In this document: one piece after another, positions 1 to 6,845 of the stretch
Numbering within the stretch: position 1 is the first letter of the stretch
How the letters are laid out: the number at the start of each line of letters is the position of its first letter
NCBI GenBank assembly: GCA_003133265.1
Contig: PKWQ01000246.1
Coordinates: 1-9,790, forward strand
From: Acetobacteraceae bacterium
GTDB taxonomy: Bacteria; Pseudomonadota; Alphaproteobacteria; Acetobacterales; Acetobacteraceae
Reading direction: 5' to 3'
Length of the DNA: 9,790 nucleotides
Program-made: the position numbers and the translations under genes
The notes under the pieces: generated by a model
What the model was told of the DNA's origin: nothing
What the model saw: only the letters and a program-made list of their open reading frames with translations
Databases searched by the model: none

Positions 1-1213
1 CGCGCGGGTTGTGGCTGCCGTTTTCGTTGCGGACGAACAGCATGCCCATCGGCACGCCCTCGGCGGCGAACGCCGCCGCGTCGTGCGAGGCCGGGTTGCC
101 GAGATGCAGCACCGGAATCCCCAGCGCCGCCGCGTTCTTTTCAAAGGCCGCGAAAATGTCGCGGTCCACCGGCCCTACCTTGGCGCCGGCCTTCACGCCG
201 CGATGGAATGTCACGCCACGCCGCTGCTCGATGCCGGCGACGATCGCGTCCACCCGCTGGTCCAGCTCGGCCAGCACCGCCGCGTCATAGGCGCGCACGT
301 CCAGCGAGAAGCGGAACGCACCGGGCACGATGGTCATGCCGTGGCTGGCGGCGTCGGTGTGGAAGCGCCCGAGCGTGCAGGCCATCGGGATGCCTTCGGC
401 CTCCTTCGCCTCCCACAGCGCGTCCAGCGCCACGGCGAACTCCGCCCCGGCCAGCGCGGCGTCGCGGCGGAAGCGGCGAGGGGTGCCGACATGGTCGTGC
501 GCGCCCTCGATCCACGCATCCGGGTAGCGGAAATTGCCGGGAATGCCGGTGCATAGCGCCAGCGGCCGGCCGGCTTCCACCAGGCTCGGCGCCTGCTCGA
601 TATGCAGCTCCAGATAGGCGCGCAGCGAACGCGGATCGAGGAAGCGTTTGCCCGCCGCCAGCGCGTCCGGGTCGCCGCCGCAGTCGCGGATATGCTCGGC
701 CAGGGTCCGGCCGGTGTCGATCCGGCACACCTCCAGCGCGCCGTCCGGCAGCGTGGCCAGCGCGCCGCGGCTGCCGATGTAGGAGACCTGGAACCAGATG
801 CTCTCCTCGGCGCGAATGCCCATCACCGTCACGTCGCATGCCGGCACGATGCCCAGCCGCTTCAGCGCCGCCACCGCGACGATGCCGGCGACCACGCCCG
901 CCGCGCCGTCGAAATTGCCGCCATGCGGCACGCTGTCCAGGTGCGAGCCGATCATCACCCTCGGCGCCGCGCGGTTCTGGCCGGGCAGGGTCATGTAGGT
1001 GTTGGCGGCAAAATCCTGCTCCACATGCAGGCCCATCCGCAGCGCGGCCTGGCTGAGCGCGGCGTGCGCGCGCTGCTCGCCGGGGCCATAGGAGTCGCGG
1101 GTGACGCCCGGCTGGTCCAGGCTGTCGCGGCGCAATGTATCGAACAATTCCGCCGCCAGCCCATGCTGCTCCGCCACCGCCGCCGCGACGTCCGCCACCT
1201 CGATCCTGCTCAT
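1..1213 (-). CDS. Zn-dependent hydrolase, M20 family (hydantoinase/carbamoylase-type amidase), 3' end outside window
   Basis: Probable metal-dependent amidohydrolase that cleaves a C-N bond in an N-carbamoyl amino acid, ureide or similar small substrate in the cytoplasm. The frame is open without a stop to the left edge, so 404 codons are visible and perhaps 10-20 are missing. The two-metal M20 site is intact: H91 in GSHLDSVPHGG, D102 in FDGAAG, catalytic E136 and ligand E137 in RAEES, H204 in LELHIEQ, and H401 in GSHNPR near the end. GNPASHDAAAF (373-382) matches the family's conserved GxGHDA-like segment, and DVRAYD (305-310) its DIRxxD element. One oddity is IEQAP where the family usually has IEQGP. 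The ATG at 1213 has a good ribosome binding site (GAGAGGA, 5 nt away). The gene is divergent from the acyl-CoA dehydrogenase. Family assignment is firm; substrate (carbamoyl-amino acid, allantoate, ureidoglycolate or other) cannot be read from the sequence. Confidence 0.9.
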   Translation of the reverse strand, partial: MSRIEVADVAAAVAEQHGLAAELFDTLRRDSLDQPGVTRDSYGPGEQRAHAALSQAALRMGLHVEQDFAANTYMTLPGQNRAAPRVMIGSHLDSVPHGGNFDGAAGVVAGIVAVAALKRLGIVPACDVTVMGIRAEESIWFQVSYIGSRGALATLPDGALEVCRIDTGRTLAEHIRDCGGDPDALAAGKRFLDPRSLRAYLELHIEQAPSLVEAGRPLALCTGIPGNFRYPDAWIEGAHDHVGTPRRFRRDAALAGAEFAVALDALWEAKEAEGIPMACTLGRFHTDAASHGMTIVPGAFRFSLDVRAYDAAVLAELDQRVDAIVAGIEQRRGVTFHRGVKAGAKVGPVDRDIFAAFEKNAAALGIPVLHLGNPASHDAAAFAAEGVPMGMLFVRNENGSHNPR

Positions 1214-1290
1214 TCACGTCCTCTCTTTCGCTTGCGCGCGATGGTGCTAGCCTCGCACGGCTGACGGACTTTGCAGAAGGCGTAAACGGG
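1214..1290. promoter_or_regulatory. Divergent intergenic region between M20 hydrolase and acyl-CoA dehydrogenase
   Basis: 77 bp separating two divergently transcribed genes, so promoters for both are expected here or just inside the flanking genes. I see a ribosome binding site for each gene (1219-1225 reverse, 1275-1280 forward) but no convincing -35/-10 pair and no clear palindrome. The promoter role is inferred from layout only. Confidence 0.4.
1219..1225 (-). promoter_or_regulatory. Ribosome binding site of the M20 hydrolase
   Basis: GAGAGGA on the reverse strand, 5 nt before the ATG at 1213. It fixes the start of the hydrolase, whose reading frame has no better initiation codon nearby. 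Confidence 0.7.
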
Positions 1291-2346
1291 ATGGGTGAGA
1301 CCAGCGACATGCTGCGCGAGACGGCCACGCGGCTGTTCGGCGAACACTGCGAGGCCAGGCATCTGCGCGACGCGGAGCAGGGCAATTTCCAGAGCGCCGC
1401 CTGGGCGGCGGTGGAGGAAGCCGGGCTGCATCGCGCCCTGGTGCCGGAGGATTTCGGCGGCTACGGCGTCGATATCGCCGATGCGCTGTCGCTGCTGCGC
1501 GTCGCCGGGGAATTCGCGCTGCCGCTGCCGCTGGCCGAGACCATGCTGGCAAGCTGGCTGCTGGCCGGCGCGCGGATCGACATCCCCGATGGCCCGCTGA
1601 CCGTCGCACCCATCGTGCGGAACGAGCGCCTCGCGCTGACCAAAACCGCCGCCGGCTGGCACGTCTCGGGCACCGCCACCCGCATCCCCTGGGCGCGCGA
1701 CGCCGCCGCCATCGCCGTGCTGGCCGAGTATCAGGGCCAGCCCTATGTCGCGCTGCTGCCGGCCGGTTGCTGGACCAGCACGCACGCGGAGAACGCGGCG
1801 CGGGAGCCACGCGATACCATCGCCGTGGATGCGACGCCGTACGCCGTGGCGCCGGCCGCCGCCGGGATCGGGTTCGAGCAGCTTCGCGCCGTCGGCGCGG
1901 CGATGCGGGCGTTGCAGATCGCCGGCGCGCTGACCAAAATCGTGGCGATGACCTGCCAGTACGCCCAGGACCGCGTGCAATTCGGCCGGCCGATCGGCAA
2001 GTTCCAGGCGGTGCAGCAGAACCTCGCGGTGATGGCCGGCCAGACCGCCGCCGCCGTCGCCGCCGCCGACCTCGGCGCCGAGGCGGTGGCGAACGGGGTG
2101 CGCCTGCTGCCCATCGCCGCCGCCAAGGCGCGTTGCGGCGAAGCGGCGTCGCTATCCGCCGGCATCGCGCACCAGGCGCACGGCGCCATCGGCTTCACCT
2201 ACGAGCACAGCCTGCATTTCTTCACCAAGCGGCTGTGGTCCTGGCGCGACGAGTTCGGCAACGAGAGCGAATGGAACCAGTTCGTCGGCCGCCACATGCT
2301 CGCCGCCGGGCCCGACCGGCTGTGGGCGGAGATCACCGCGGCCTGA
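1291..2346 (+). CDS. Acyl-CoA dehydrogenase family protein, short and divergent
   Basis: 351-residue flavoprotein of the acyl-CoA dehydrogenase superfamily, expected to bind FAD and act on an acyl-CoA thioester. The N-terminal helical domain includes VPEDFGGYGVD (51-61), matching the usual 'P-E-x-x-G-G-x-G' segment. The C-terminal domain carries the FAD/dimer signature DRVQFGRPIGKFQAVQQ (227-243) and HQAHGAIGFTYEHSLHFF (294-311). The region that in MCAD-type enzymes reads YEGTSQIQ with the catalytic Glu is here RDEFGNESEWNQF (319-331). Aligned by the Gly and the downstream Arg, Phe322 occupies the Glu position and Glu321 lies one residue earlier. Length is about 30-40 residues below the usual 380-390. 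Start ATG at 1291 has AGAAGG (1275-1280) with a longish 10-nt spacer; the frame is open further upstream but without a plausible start. It may be one subunit of a heteromeric dehydrogenase or a sterol/aromatic-acid-type enzyme; substrate unknown. No other acyl-CoA gene lies in the window. Confidence 0.85.
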   Translation: MGETSDMLRETATRLFGEHCEARHLRDAEQGNFQSAAWAAVEEAGLHRALVPEDFGGYGVDIADALSLLRVAGEFALPLPLAETMLASWLLAGARIDIPDGPLTVAPIVRNERLALTKTAAGWHVSGTATRIPWARDAAAIAVLAEYQGQPYVALLPAGCWTSTHAENAAREPRDTIAVDATPYAVAPAAAGIGFEQLRAVGAAMRALQIAGALTKIVAMTCQYAQDRVQFGRPIGKFQAVQQNLAVMAGQTAAAVAAADLGAEAVANGVRLLPIAAAKARCGEAASLSAGIAHQAHGAIGFTYEHSLHFFTKRLWSWRDEFGNESEWNQFVGRHMLAAGPDRLWAEITAA

Positions 2347-2368
2347 CCCTTCGCCCATGCTTCGGTAA

Positions 2369-3367
2369 TTACGGCCGCAGGAAACCCACCAGCCGCTCGG
2401 CTTCCGTCACGATCGGGTCGGCGATGGCTTCCGCCCGCTCCTTGCCCTGGCGCAGGATCGCGTCCAGCCCCGCCGGATCGGCAAGCAGGCGCGTCGCCTC
2501 GGCCGCGATCGGGGCGAGCTTGTCCACCAGCAGGTCGGCAAGCGCCTGCTTGAACTGGCCGAAGCCCTTGCCGCCATGCTCGGCCAGCACGCCGGCATGG
2601 CCGGTGCCGACCAGGGCGGCGTAGATGCCCACCAGATTGCGCGCCTCGGGACGGCCCACCAGGCCCTCGGGCTCCGACGGCAGCGGCTCGGGGTCGGTCT
2701 TGGCGCGGCGGATCTTCAGGCTGATCGTGTCGGCGTCGTCGTTCAGGTTGATGCGGCTCTGGTCCGACGGGTCGGACTTGGACATCTTCTTGGAGCCGTC
2801 GCGCAGGCTCATCACCCGCGCCGCCGGACCCAGGATCAGCGGCTCGATGTTGGGGAAGAATTCCACGCCGTAATCGTGGTTGAACTTCTGGGCGATGTCG
2901 TTGGCCAGCTCCAGATGCTGCTTCTGGTCCTCGCCCACCGGCACCCGCGTGGCGTGGTAGGCGTGGATGTCGGCGGCCATCAGGTTCGGATAGACATACA
3001 GCCCGGCCGAGGCGTTCTCCCGGTCCTTGCCGGCCTTGTCCTTGAACTGCGTCATCCGGTTCAGCCAGCCGATGCGGGCGACGCAGTTGAAGATCCAGGC
3101 CAGCTGCAAATGGGCGCGGACGGTGGATTGCAGGAACAGCGTGTGGCGCACCGGATCGATGCCGCAGGCCAGCAGCACGGCGGCCATTTCCCGCGTCGCC
3201 GTCGCCAGCACCTTCGGGTCCTGGAACACGGTGATGGCGTGCAGATCGACGACGCAAAAGATGCACTCGTGGTCGGCCTGCAGATCGACCCAGTTCCGGA
3301 TCGCGCCCAGATAATTGCCGAGGGTGGGAATGCCGGAGGGCTGGATGCCCGAGAAGATGCGCTGCAT
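2369..3367 (-). CDS. trpS: Tryptophan-tRNA ligase
   Basis: Class I aminoacyl-tRNA synthetase that charges tRNA-Trp with tryptophan using ATP, in the cytosol. At 332 residues it has the normal bacterial length. It begins directly with the Rossmann segment FSGIQPSGIPTLGNYLGAIR (5-24), in which TLGN is the HIGH-motif equivalent. The conserved VGEDQKQHLELAND lies at 144-157 and the KMSKS loop at 194-198 in GSKKMSKSDPS; all catalytic landmarks are intact. The ATG at 3367 is the natural family start, although no good Shine-Dalgarno sequence is visible upstream. It is last in the reverse cluster, 56 bp after murJ, and ends 22 bp from the convergent acyl-CoA dehydrogenase. No terminator hairpin with a T-run is visible in that 22-bp gap. 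Confidence 0.98.
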   Translation of the reverse strand: MQRIFSGIQPSGIPTLGNYLGAIRNWVDLQADHECIFCVVDLHAITVFQDPKVLATATREMAAVLLACGIDPVRHTLFLQSTVRAHLQLAWIFNCVARIGWLNRMTQFKDKAGKDRENASAGLYVYPNLMAADIHAYHATRVPVGEDQKQHLELANDIAQKFNHDYGVEFFPNIEPLILGPAARVMSLRDGSKKMSKSDPSDQSRINLNDDADTISLKIRRAKTDPEPLPSEPEGLVGRPEARNLVGIYAALVGTGHAGVLAEHGGKGFGQFKQALADLLVDKLAPIAAEATRLLADPAGLDAILRQGKERAEAIADPIVTEAERLVGFLRP

Positions 3368-3394
3368 GGGAACGACCGTTCAGTATGGAAGGGT

Positions 3395-3415
3395 GCGGTT
3401 GTCCGGCGGAACCGC
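3395..3415 (-). other. Short inverted repeat between murJ and trpS
   Basis: GCGGTT (3395-3400) and AACCGC (3410-3415) form a perfect 6-bp stem with a 9-nt loop in the murJ-trpS spacer. On the transcribed (reverse) strand no U-run follows, so it is not a standard intrinsic terminator. It could be a weak attenuating or processing hairpin, or chance in such GC-rich DNA. Confidence 0.25.
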
Positions 3416-3423
3416 GCGCGGGG

Positions 3424-4989
3424 TCAAGTCCCGGGAGCGGCGACCTTCGGACGGCGGCGGCGGAGCGTCGCCCATGCCTCGCGCAGGTCGAAGGCGCCGA
3501 CGGTCTGCCCGGCGGCGGCATAGACGGCAAGACCGAGCGTGACCAGGGCGGCCAGCACGACGTATTTCAGCCCGCGCACGCCGGCCACGGCGGCGAACAG
3601 CGGCCCCTGCGCCAGCGCCAAGGTCGCTGCCATCGCGGCGGCGGCGAGGCCCATGCGCGGCAGCCGGCGGCGCAGTTGCGCGTCCAGGCGCATCAGGCCC
3701 TGGCGATGCAGCACCAGGCCGAGCCAGCCGCAATTGAAGATGGCGGCGATCGAGGTGGCCAGCGCCGGGCCGATATGGCGCAGCGGGATCATGAAGGCGA
3801 CGTTCAGCGCCAGATTGAGCGCCACCGCCGCCATGCCGATCTTCACCGGGCGAGCGGTGTCGCCGCGCGCGAAGAATGCCGGCGCCAGCACCTTCACCGC
3901 GACGAAGGCGGGCAGACCCAGCGCGTAGGCGGCCAGCGCCTGCGACGACAGGCGCGCGCTCTCGGCATCGAAAGCACCCCGGCCGAACAGCACCGAGACG
4001 ATCGGATAGGCGGACACCGCCAGCGCCAGCGCCGCCGGCACGGTCAGAAACAGCGCGTATTCCAGCGCCCGGTTCAGCGTGGCGACGGCGGCCTCGGCCT
4101 CCCCGGTGCGGACCTGACGCGACAGCACCGGCAGCAGCGCGGTGCCGACGGCGGCGCCGATCACCCCGAGCGGCAGTTGCTGGACCCGGTCGGCGTAATA
4201 CAGCAACGCCACCGTGCCCGGCGGCAGCAGGCTGGCGATGATGACATCGACGGCGAGATTGAGCTGGGTGACGCCGGCCCCGACCAATCCCGGCGCCATG
4301 CGCCGCAGCAGCACCCGCATGCGCGGCGTCAGGCGCGGGCGCGGAATGCGAACCCGCATCCCCGCCCGCCGCACCGCCCAGACCAGCAGCGCAAGCTGGG
4401 CGATGCCTGACAGCGACACGCCCCAGGACAGCGCATAGCCCGCATTGGCCACGTAGGGGGTCAGGCCGAGCATGGCTGCGATGGAGAAGACGTTGAACAG
4501 CAGCGGCGCGCCGGCGGCGGCGGCGAATTTGTCGAGCCCGTTCAGCACGCCGGAGAACAAAGCGGTCAGGCAGATCAGGAACAGGTAGGGAAAGGTGATC
4601 CGCGTCAGGGCGACGGCGAGGGCGAATTTTTCCGGGATGGCGGCAAAGCCGGGCGCGAGCACCGTCATCAGATAGGGCATGAAGATCTCGCCGGCGATGG
4701 TGATGCCGCCGAGCCAGAACACCATCACCGCCGTGGTTTCCTCGGCGAAGCGGTTGGCCGCCTCCGGCCCCTCGGCGTGCAGCATGCCGGCGAACGAGGG
4801 CACGAAGGCGGCATTGAACGCGCCCTCGCCGAACAGCCGGCGGAACAGGTTGGGCAGCTTCAGCGCGACGAAGAACGCATCCGCCACCGGCCCGGCGCCG
4901 AGCATCGCCGCGATCAGCATGTCGCGCGCGAAGCCGAGCACGCGGCTGGCCATGGTCCAGGCGCCGACCGTCAGCACACCGCGCAGCAT
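3424..4989 (-). CDS. murJ: Lipid II flippase MurJ (MviN)
   Basis: Inner-membrane flippase of the MOP superfamily that moves the peptidoglycan precursor lipid II from the cytoplasmic to the periplasmic face. The 521-residue length is typical, and the sequence is a series of long hydrophobic segments consistent with the family's 14 transmembrane helices. The N-terminal signature is clear: SRVLGFARDMLIA (15-27), ADAFFVALKLPNLFRRLF (36-53) and EGAFNAAFVPSF (55-66). These include R16, R22, D37 and R50, corresponding to functionally important charged residues of E. coli MurJ (R18, R24, D39, R52). Start ATG at 4989 has a strong ribosome binding site GGAAGGG (4995-5001). It lies 51 bp after gpsA, with a 16-bp tandem repeat in the spacer, and 56 bp before trpS, so co-transcription is likely. 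The soluble tail after the last membrane segment (about residues 502-521) is basic and short. Confidence 0.97.
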   Translation of the reverse strand: MLRGVLTVGAWTMASRVLGFARDMLIAAMLGAGPVADAFFVALKLPNLFRRLFGEGAFNAAFVPSFAGMLHAEGPEAANRFAEETTAVMVFWLGGITIAGEIFMPYLMTVLAPGFAAIPEKFALAVALTRITFPYLFLICLTALFSGVLNGLDKFAAAAGAPLLFNVFSIAAMLGLTPYVANAGYALSWGVSLSGIAQLALLVWAVRRAGMRVRIPRPRLTPRMRVLLRRMAPGLVGAGVTQLNLAVDVIIASLLPPGTVALLYYADRVQQLPLGVIGAAVGTALLPVLSRQVRTGEAEAAVATLNRALEYALFLTVPAALALAVSAYPIVSVLFGRGAFDAESARLSSQALAAYALGLPAFVAVKVLAPAFFARGDTARPVKIGMAAVALNLALNVAFMIPLRHIGPALATSIAAIFNCGWLGLVLHRQGLMRLDAQLRRRLPRMGLAAAAMAATLALAQGPLFAAVAGVRGLKYVVLAALVTLGLAVYAAAGQTVGAFDLREAWATLRRRRPKVAAPGT

Positions 4990-4994
4990 GGGAG

Positions 4995-5001
4995 CCCTTC
5001 C
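4995..5001 (-). promoter_or_regulatory. Ribosome binding site of murJ
   Basis: GGAAGGG on the reverse strand, a few nucleotides before the ATG at 4989. It supports that start and independent translation initiation of murJ, despite the repeat-rich spacer behind gpsA. Confidence 0.7.
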
Positions 5002-5008
5002 GTGACCG

Positions 5009-5052
5009 TCATTCGTCCCTCAAGTCATTCATCCCTGAAATCATTCGTCCCT
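5009..5052 (-). repeat. 16-bp tandem repeat, three copies, spanning the gpsA stop codon
   Basis: Three copies of TCATTCRTCCCT at 5009-5020, 5025-5036 and 5041-5052, with exact 16-bp spacing; the 4-bp linkers differ. Copies 1 and 3 are identical in the 12-bp core and copy 2 has one G-to-A change. Read in the gene direction the core is AGGGAYGAATGA, whose first copy is the last three codons and stop of gpsA (Arg-Asp-Glu-stop). The other copies lie in the gpsA-murJ spacer. The arrangement also creates an 11-codon frame (start 5044, stop ending at 5009), overlapping the gpsA stop by ATGA and again ending Arg-Asp-Glu. I see no evidence that it is translated. Confidence 0.85.
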
Positions 5053-6021
5053 TCTGGGCCGCGCCAGCAGCGCGGTCATCGCCTGGGTGACGGTGATGCG
5101 CCCCGCCACCACCGCGGCGACGGCGGCGCAGACCGGCATCTCCACGCCGCTGGCACGCGCGATCAGGGCGGGCGCGGTGGTCACACCCTCGGTGACGGTG
5201 CTGCGCCCGGCCAGGATCGCCGCCAGCGTCTCGCCGCGCCCGAGCGCGTGGCCGAGGCTGTAGTTGCGGCTGGACGGGCCGGTGCAGGTCAACAGCAGGT
5301 CGCCGAGCCCGGACAGGCCCGTCGCGGTCTCCGCCTTGCCGCCGAGTGCGACGATCAGCCGCGACAGTTCCGCCAGACCGCGGGTGATCAGCGCCGCGCG
5401 GGCGTTCTCGCCCAGTCCCGCGCCGATCACCGCGCCGGCGGCGATGGCGATCACGTTCTTCGCCGCGCCACCGACCTGCGCGCCCACCGGATCGTCGTTG
5501 CCGTACAGGCGGAATTGCGGCGTCGCCAGCAATGCCGCGAGATGCTCGCGCAAATCGGCATCGGCGGCGGCGATCACGGCGGCGGCAGGCAGGCCGCGCG
5601 CGATCTCGGCGGCGAAGTTCGGCCCGCTCAGCACGGCGGCGGGACGGCCGGGATGCAGTTCCGCCAGGATTTCCAGCGGCAGGCGGGTGGTGCCGACCTC
5701 CACCCCCTTGGCGCAGACCAGCAGCGGCGCCGGGCCGCGCGGCAGGCGAGCGGCGATTTCACGCAGATGCTGCGTTGGCACAACGAGCAGGATCGCCGCC
5801 GCGTCGTCCGGCAACAGCGAGGTGACCTCGATCGCTTCGGGTAGCGCGATGCCGGGCAGGCGCGGATTTTGCCGGTTCTCGGCGATCATGGCGGCACGGG
5901 CGGGATCGCGCGCCCACAGCACGACATCGCGCCCGGCACGCACGGCCTGGATGGCGAGCGCGGTGCCCCAGGCGCCGGCGCCGACGACCGCGATCCTGTT
6001 ATTCGCGATCCTGTTATTCAT
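5041..6021 (-). CDS. gpsA: Glycerol-3-phosphate dehydrogenase [NAD(P)+]
   Basis: Cytosolic enzyme that reduces dihydroxyacetone phosphate to sn-glycerol-3-phosphate, the backbone precursor of phospholipids. With ATG at 6021 it has 326 residues, the usual length. The nucleotide-binding Rossmann motif is VVGAGAWGTALA (12-23). Further landmarks are VPTQHLR (81-87), CAKGVE (103-108), SGPNFAAEIARG (132-143), the catalytic lysine K188 in GGAAKNVIAIAAG (184-196), and GLGDLLLTCTGPSSRN (238-253). All appear intact. The start overlaps the rlmJ stop by 8 bp (ATGAATAA), suggesting translational coupling. A TTG at 6027 is an alternative but less likely start. The extreme N-terminus reads MNNRIANNRIAVVG because of a perfect 15-bp tandem duplication, and the stop codon lies in a triplicated 16-bp unit. 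Confidence 0.97.
   Translation of the reverse strand: MNNRIANNRIAVVGAGAWGTALAIQAVRAGRDVVLWARDPARAAMIAENRQNPRLPGIALPEAIEVTSLLPDDAAAILLVVPTQHLREIAARLPRGPAPLLVCAKGVEVGTTRLPLEILAELHPGRPAAVLSGPNFAAEIARGLPAAAVIAAADADLREHLAALLATPQFRLYGNDDPVGAQVGGAAKNVIAIAAGAVIGAGLGENARAALITRGLAELSRLIVALGGKAETATGLSGLGDLLLTCTGPSSRNYSLGHALGRGETLAAILAGRSTVTEGVTTAPALIARASGVEMPVCAAVAAVVAGRITVTQAMTALLARPRRDE
5989..6018 (-). repeat. Perfect 15-bp tandem duplication in the gpsA start region
   Basis: CGCGATCCTGTTATT occurs twice head to tail at 5989-6003 and 6004-6018 without mismatch. In the gene direction it encodes Asn-Asn-Arg-Ile-Ala twice, immediately after the initiator Met, so gpsA stays in frame and gains five residues before its first beta strand. 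The upstream copy also contains the last bases of the overlapping rlmJ gene, including its TAA stop. Confidence 0.95.
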
Positions 6022-6832
6022 TGGCAAGGCGGATCATGGCGGTCCCCTCTCCGGATTCGCGCTCGCCGAGTCGGTCGAGCAGGGCGGCGAGGATGTCCGC
6101 CGCCGCCGGCTCGAAACCATATGGCGGATTTATCACCACCAGACCGCAGCCATTGAGCCGGCCCGGATCGAGCGGCTCGCGCACCCACAGCTCGGCGGCG
6201 ACGATGTCACGGATGCCGCTGTCGGCCAACGCGGCATGAAAGGCGCGGACCGGGGCGCGGTGCTTGATCGGATACCAGGCGGCGAACACCCCGCCGCGGA
6301 ACCGGGACCAGCCGGCATGCAGCCCGGCAACCAGATGCGCGAACTCGCCTTGTTCCTCATAGGGCGGATCGATCAGCACCAGCCCGCGCCGTTCCCGGGG
6401 CGGCAGCAGCGCGCCCAGCGCCTCCCACGCATCGCGCCGATGCACCGCCACCTGGGCGTCGCGGCCGAACTCGATCTTCAGCGCGGCGCAGTCCTCCGGG
6501 TGCAGTTCGCAGCAGGCCAGCCGGTCGCCCTCGCGCAGCAGGGCGCGGATCAGCGCCGGCGAACCGGGATACAGCCCCTCCGCCCGCACCAGCCCGACAT
6601 AGTCGGCGAGTGCTGCGGGGGGATCGTCCAGCAGCCGGCCGATCCCCGCCCGCCACTCGCCGGTGCGCTCCGCCGGGCCGGCCGTCAGGTCGTAGCGGCC
6701 GCGCCCGGCATGGGTGTCCAGCACGAAGACCGGCGCGGGCTTGCGGAACAGCGCGCGCAGCAGCCAGATCAGCAGCGCGTGCTTCATGCAGTCGGCGAAA
6801 TTGCCGGCGTGGAACGCGTGGCGGTAGTTCAT
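6014..6832 (-). CDS. rlmJ: 23S rRNA (adenine(2030)-N6)-methyltransferase RlmJ
   Basis: S-adenosylmethionine-dependent enzyme that methylates A2030 of 23S rRNA. The start at 6832 gives 272 residues (E. coli RlmJ is about 280) and begins with the family hallmark MNYRHAFHAGNFADCMKHAL (1-20). Next come VLDTHAGRGRYDL (37-49, the family DTHxGxGRY segment) and AERTGEW (54-60). The catalytic DPPY motif lies in LIDPPYEEQGEF (153-164), then AAWYPIKHR (184-192) and the C-terminal NGCGLVVINPPY (227-238). All recognisable RlmJ blocks are present in order. The frame extends further upstream (an in-frame ATG at 6925), but that segment overlaps tsaD and does not resemble the family. It starts 13 bp after tsaD and overlaps gpsA by 8 bp. 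Only a weak Shine-Dalgarno is visible. Confidence 0.95.
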   Translation of the reverse strand: MNYRHAFHAGNFADCMKHALLIWLLRALFRKPAPVFVLDTHAGRGRYDLTAGPAERTGEWRAGIGRLLDDPPAALADYVGLVRAEGLYPGSPALIRALLREGDRLACCELHPEDCAALKIEFGRDAQVAVHRRDAWEALGALLPPRERRGLVLIDPPYEEQGEFAHLVAGLHAGWSRFRGGVFAAWYPIKHRAPVRAFHAALADSGIRDIVAAELWVREPLDPGRLNGCGLVVINPPYGFEPAAADILAALLDRLGERESGEGTAMIRLANE

Positions 6833-6845
6833 GTCCCAGTTCGCT

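Noticed and set aside
285..1385. Long open frame on the reverse strand (366 codons) overlapping the start of the window
   Set aside because: Its translation is low-complexity, Arg/Ala/Gly-rich, and lies out of frame with the M20 hydrolase on the same strand, which has all its metal ligands. It is a shadow of GC-rich codon use.
2347..2368. Possible bidirectional terminator between the convergent acyl-CoA dehydrogenase and trpS genes
   Set aside because: The 22-bp gap has no clear stem-loop and no T-run on either strand.
2576..3523. 315-codon forward frame antisense to trpS
   Set aside because: Rich in His, Gln, Gly and Val, as is typical for antisense frames of high-GC genes; no domain or credible start context.
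2199..3530. 443-codon open frame on the reverse strand across trpS
   Set aside because: Out of frame with trpS, which has intact HIGH and KMSKS motifs; the translation is Pro/Arg/Gly-rich without any recognisable domain.
5009..5044. 11-codon frame between gpsA and murJ as a real small gene
   Set aside because: Its AGGGA is only 3 nt from the ATG and the frame is a direct by-product of the tandem repeat; kept as a note under the repeat, not annotated as a gene.
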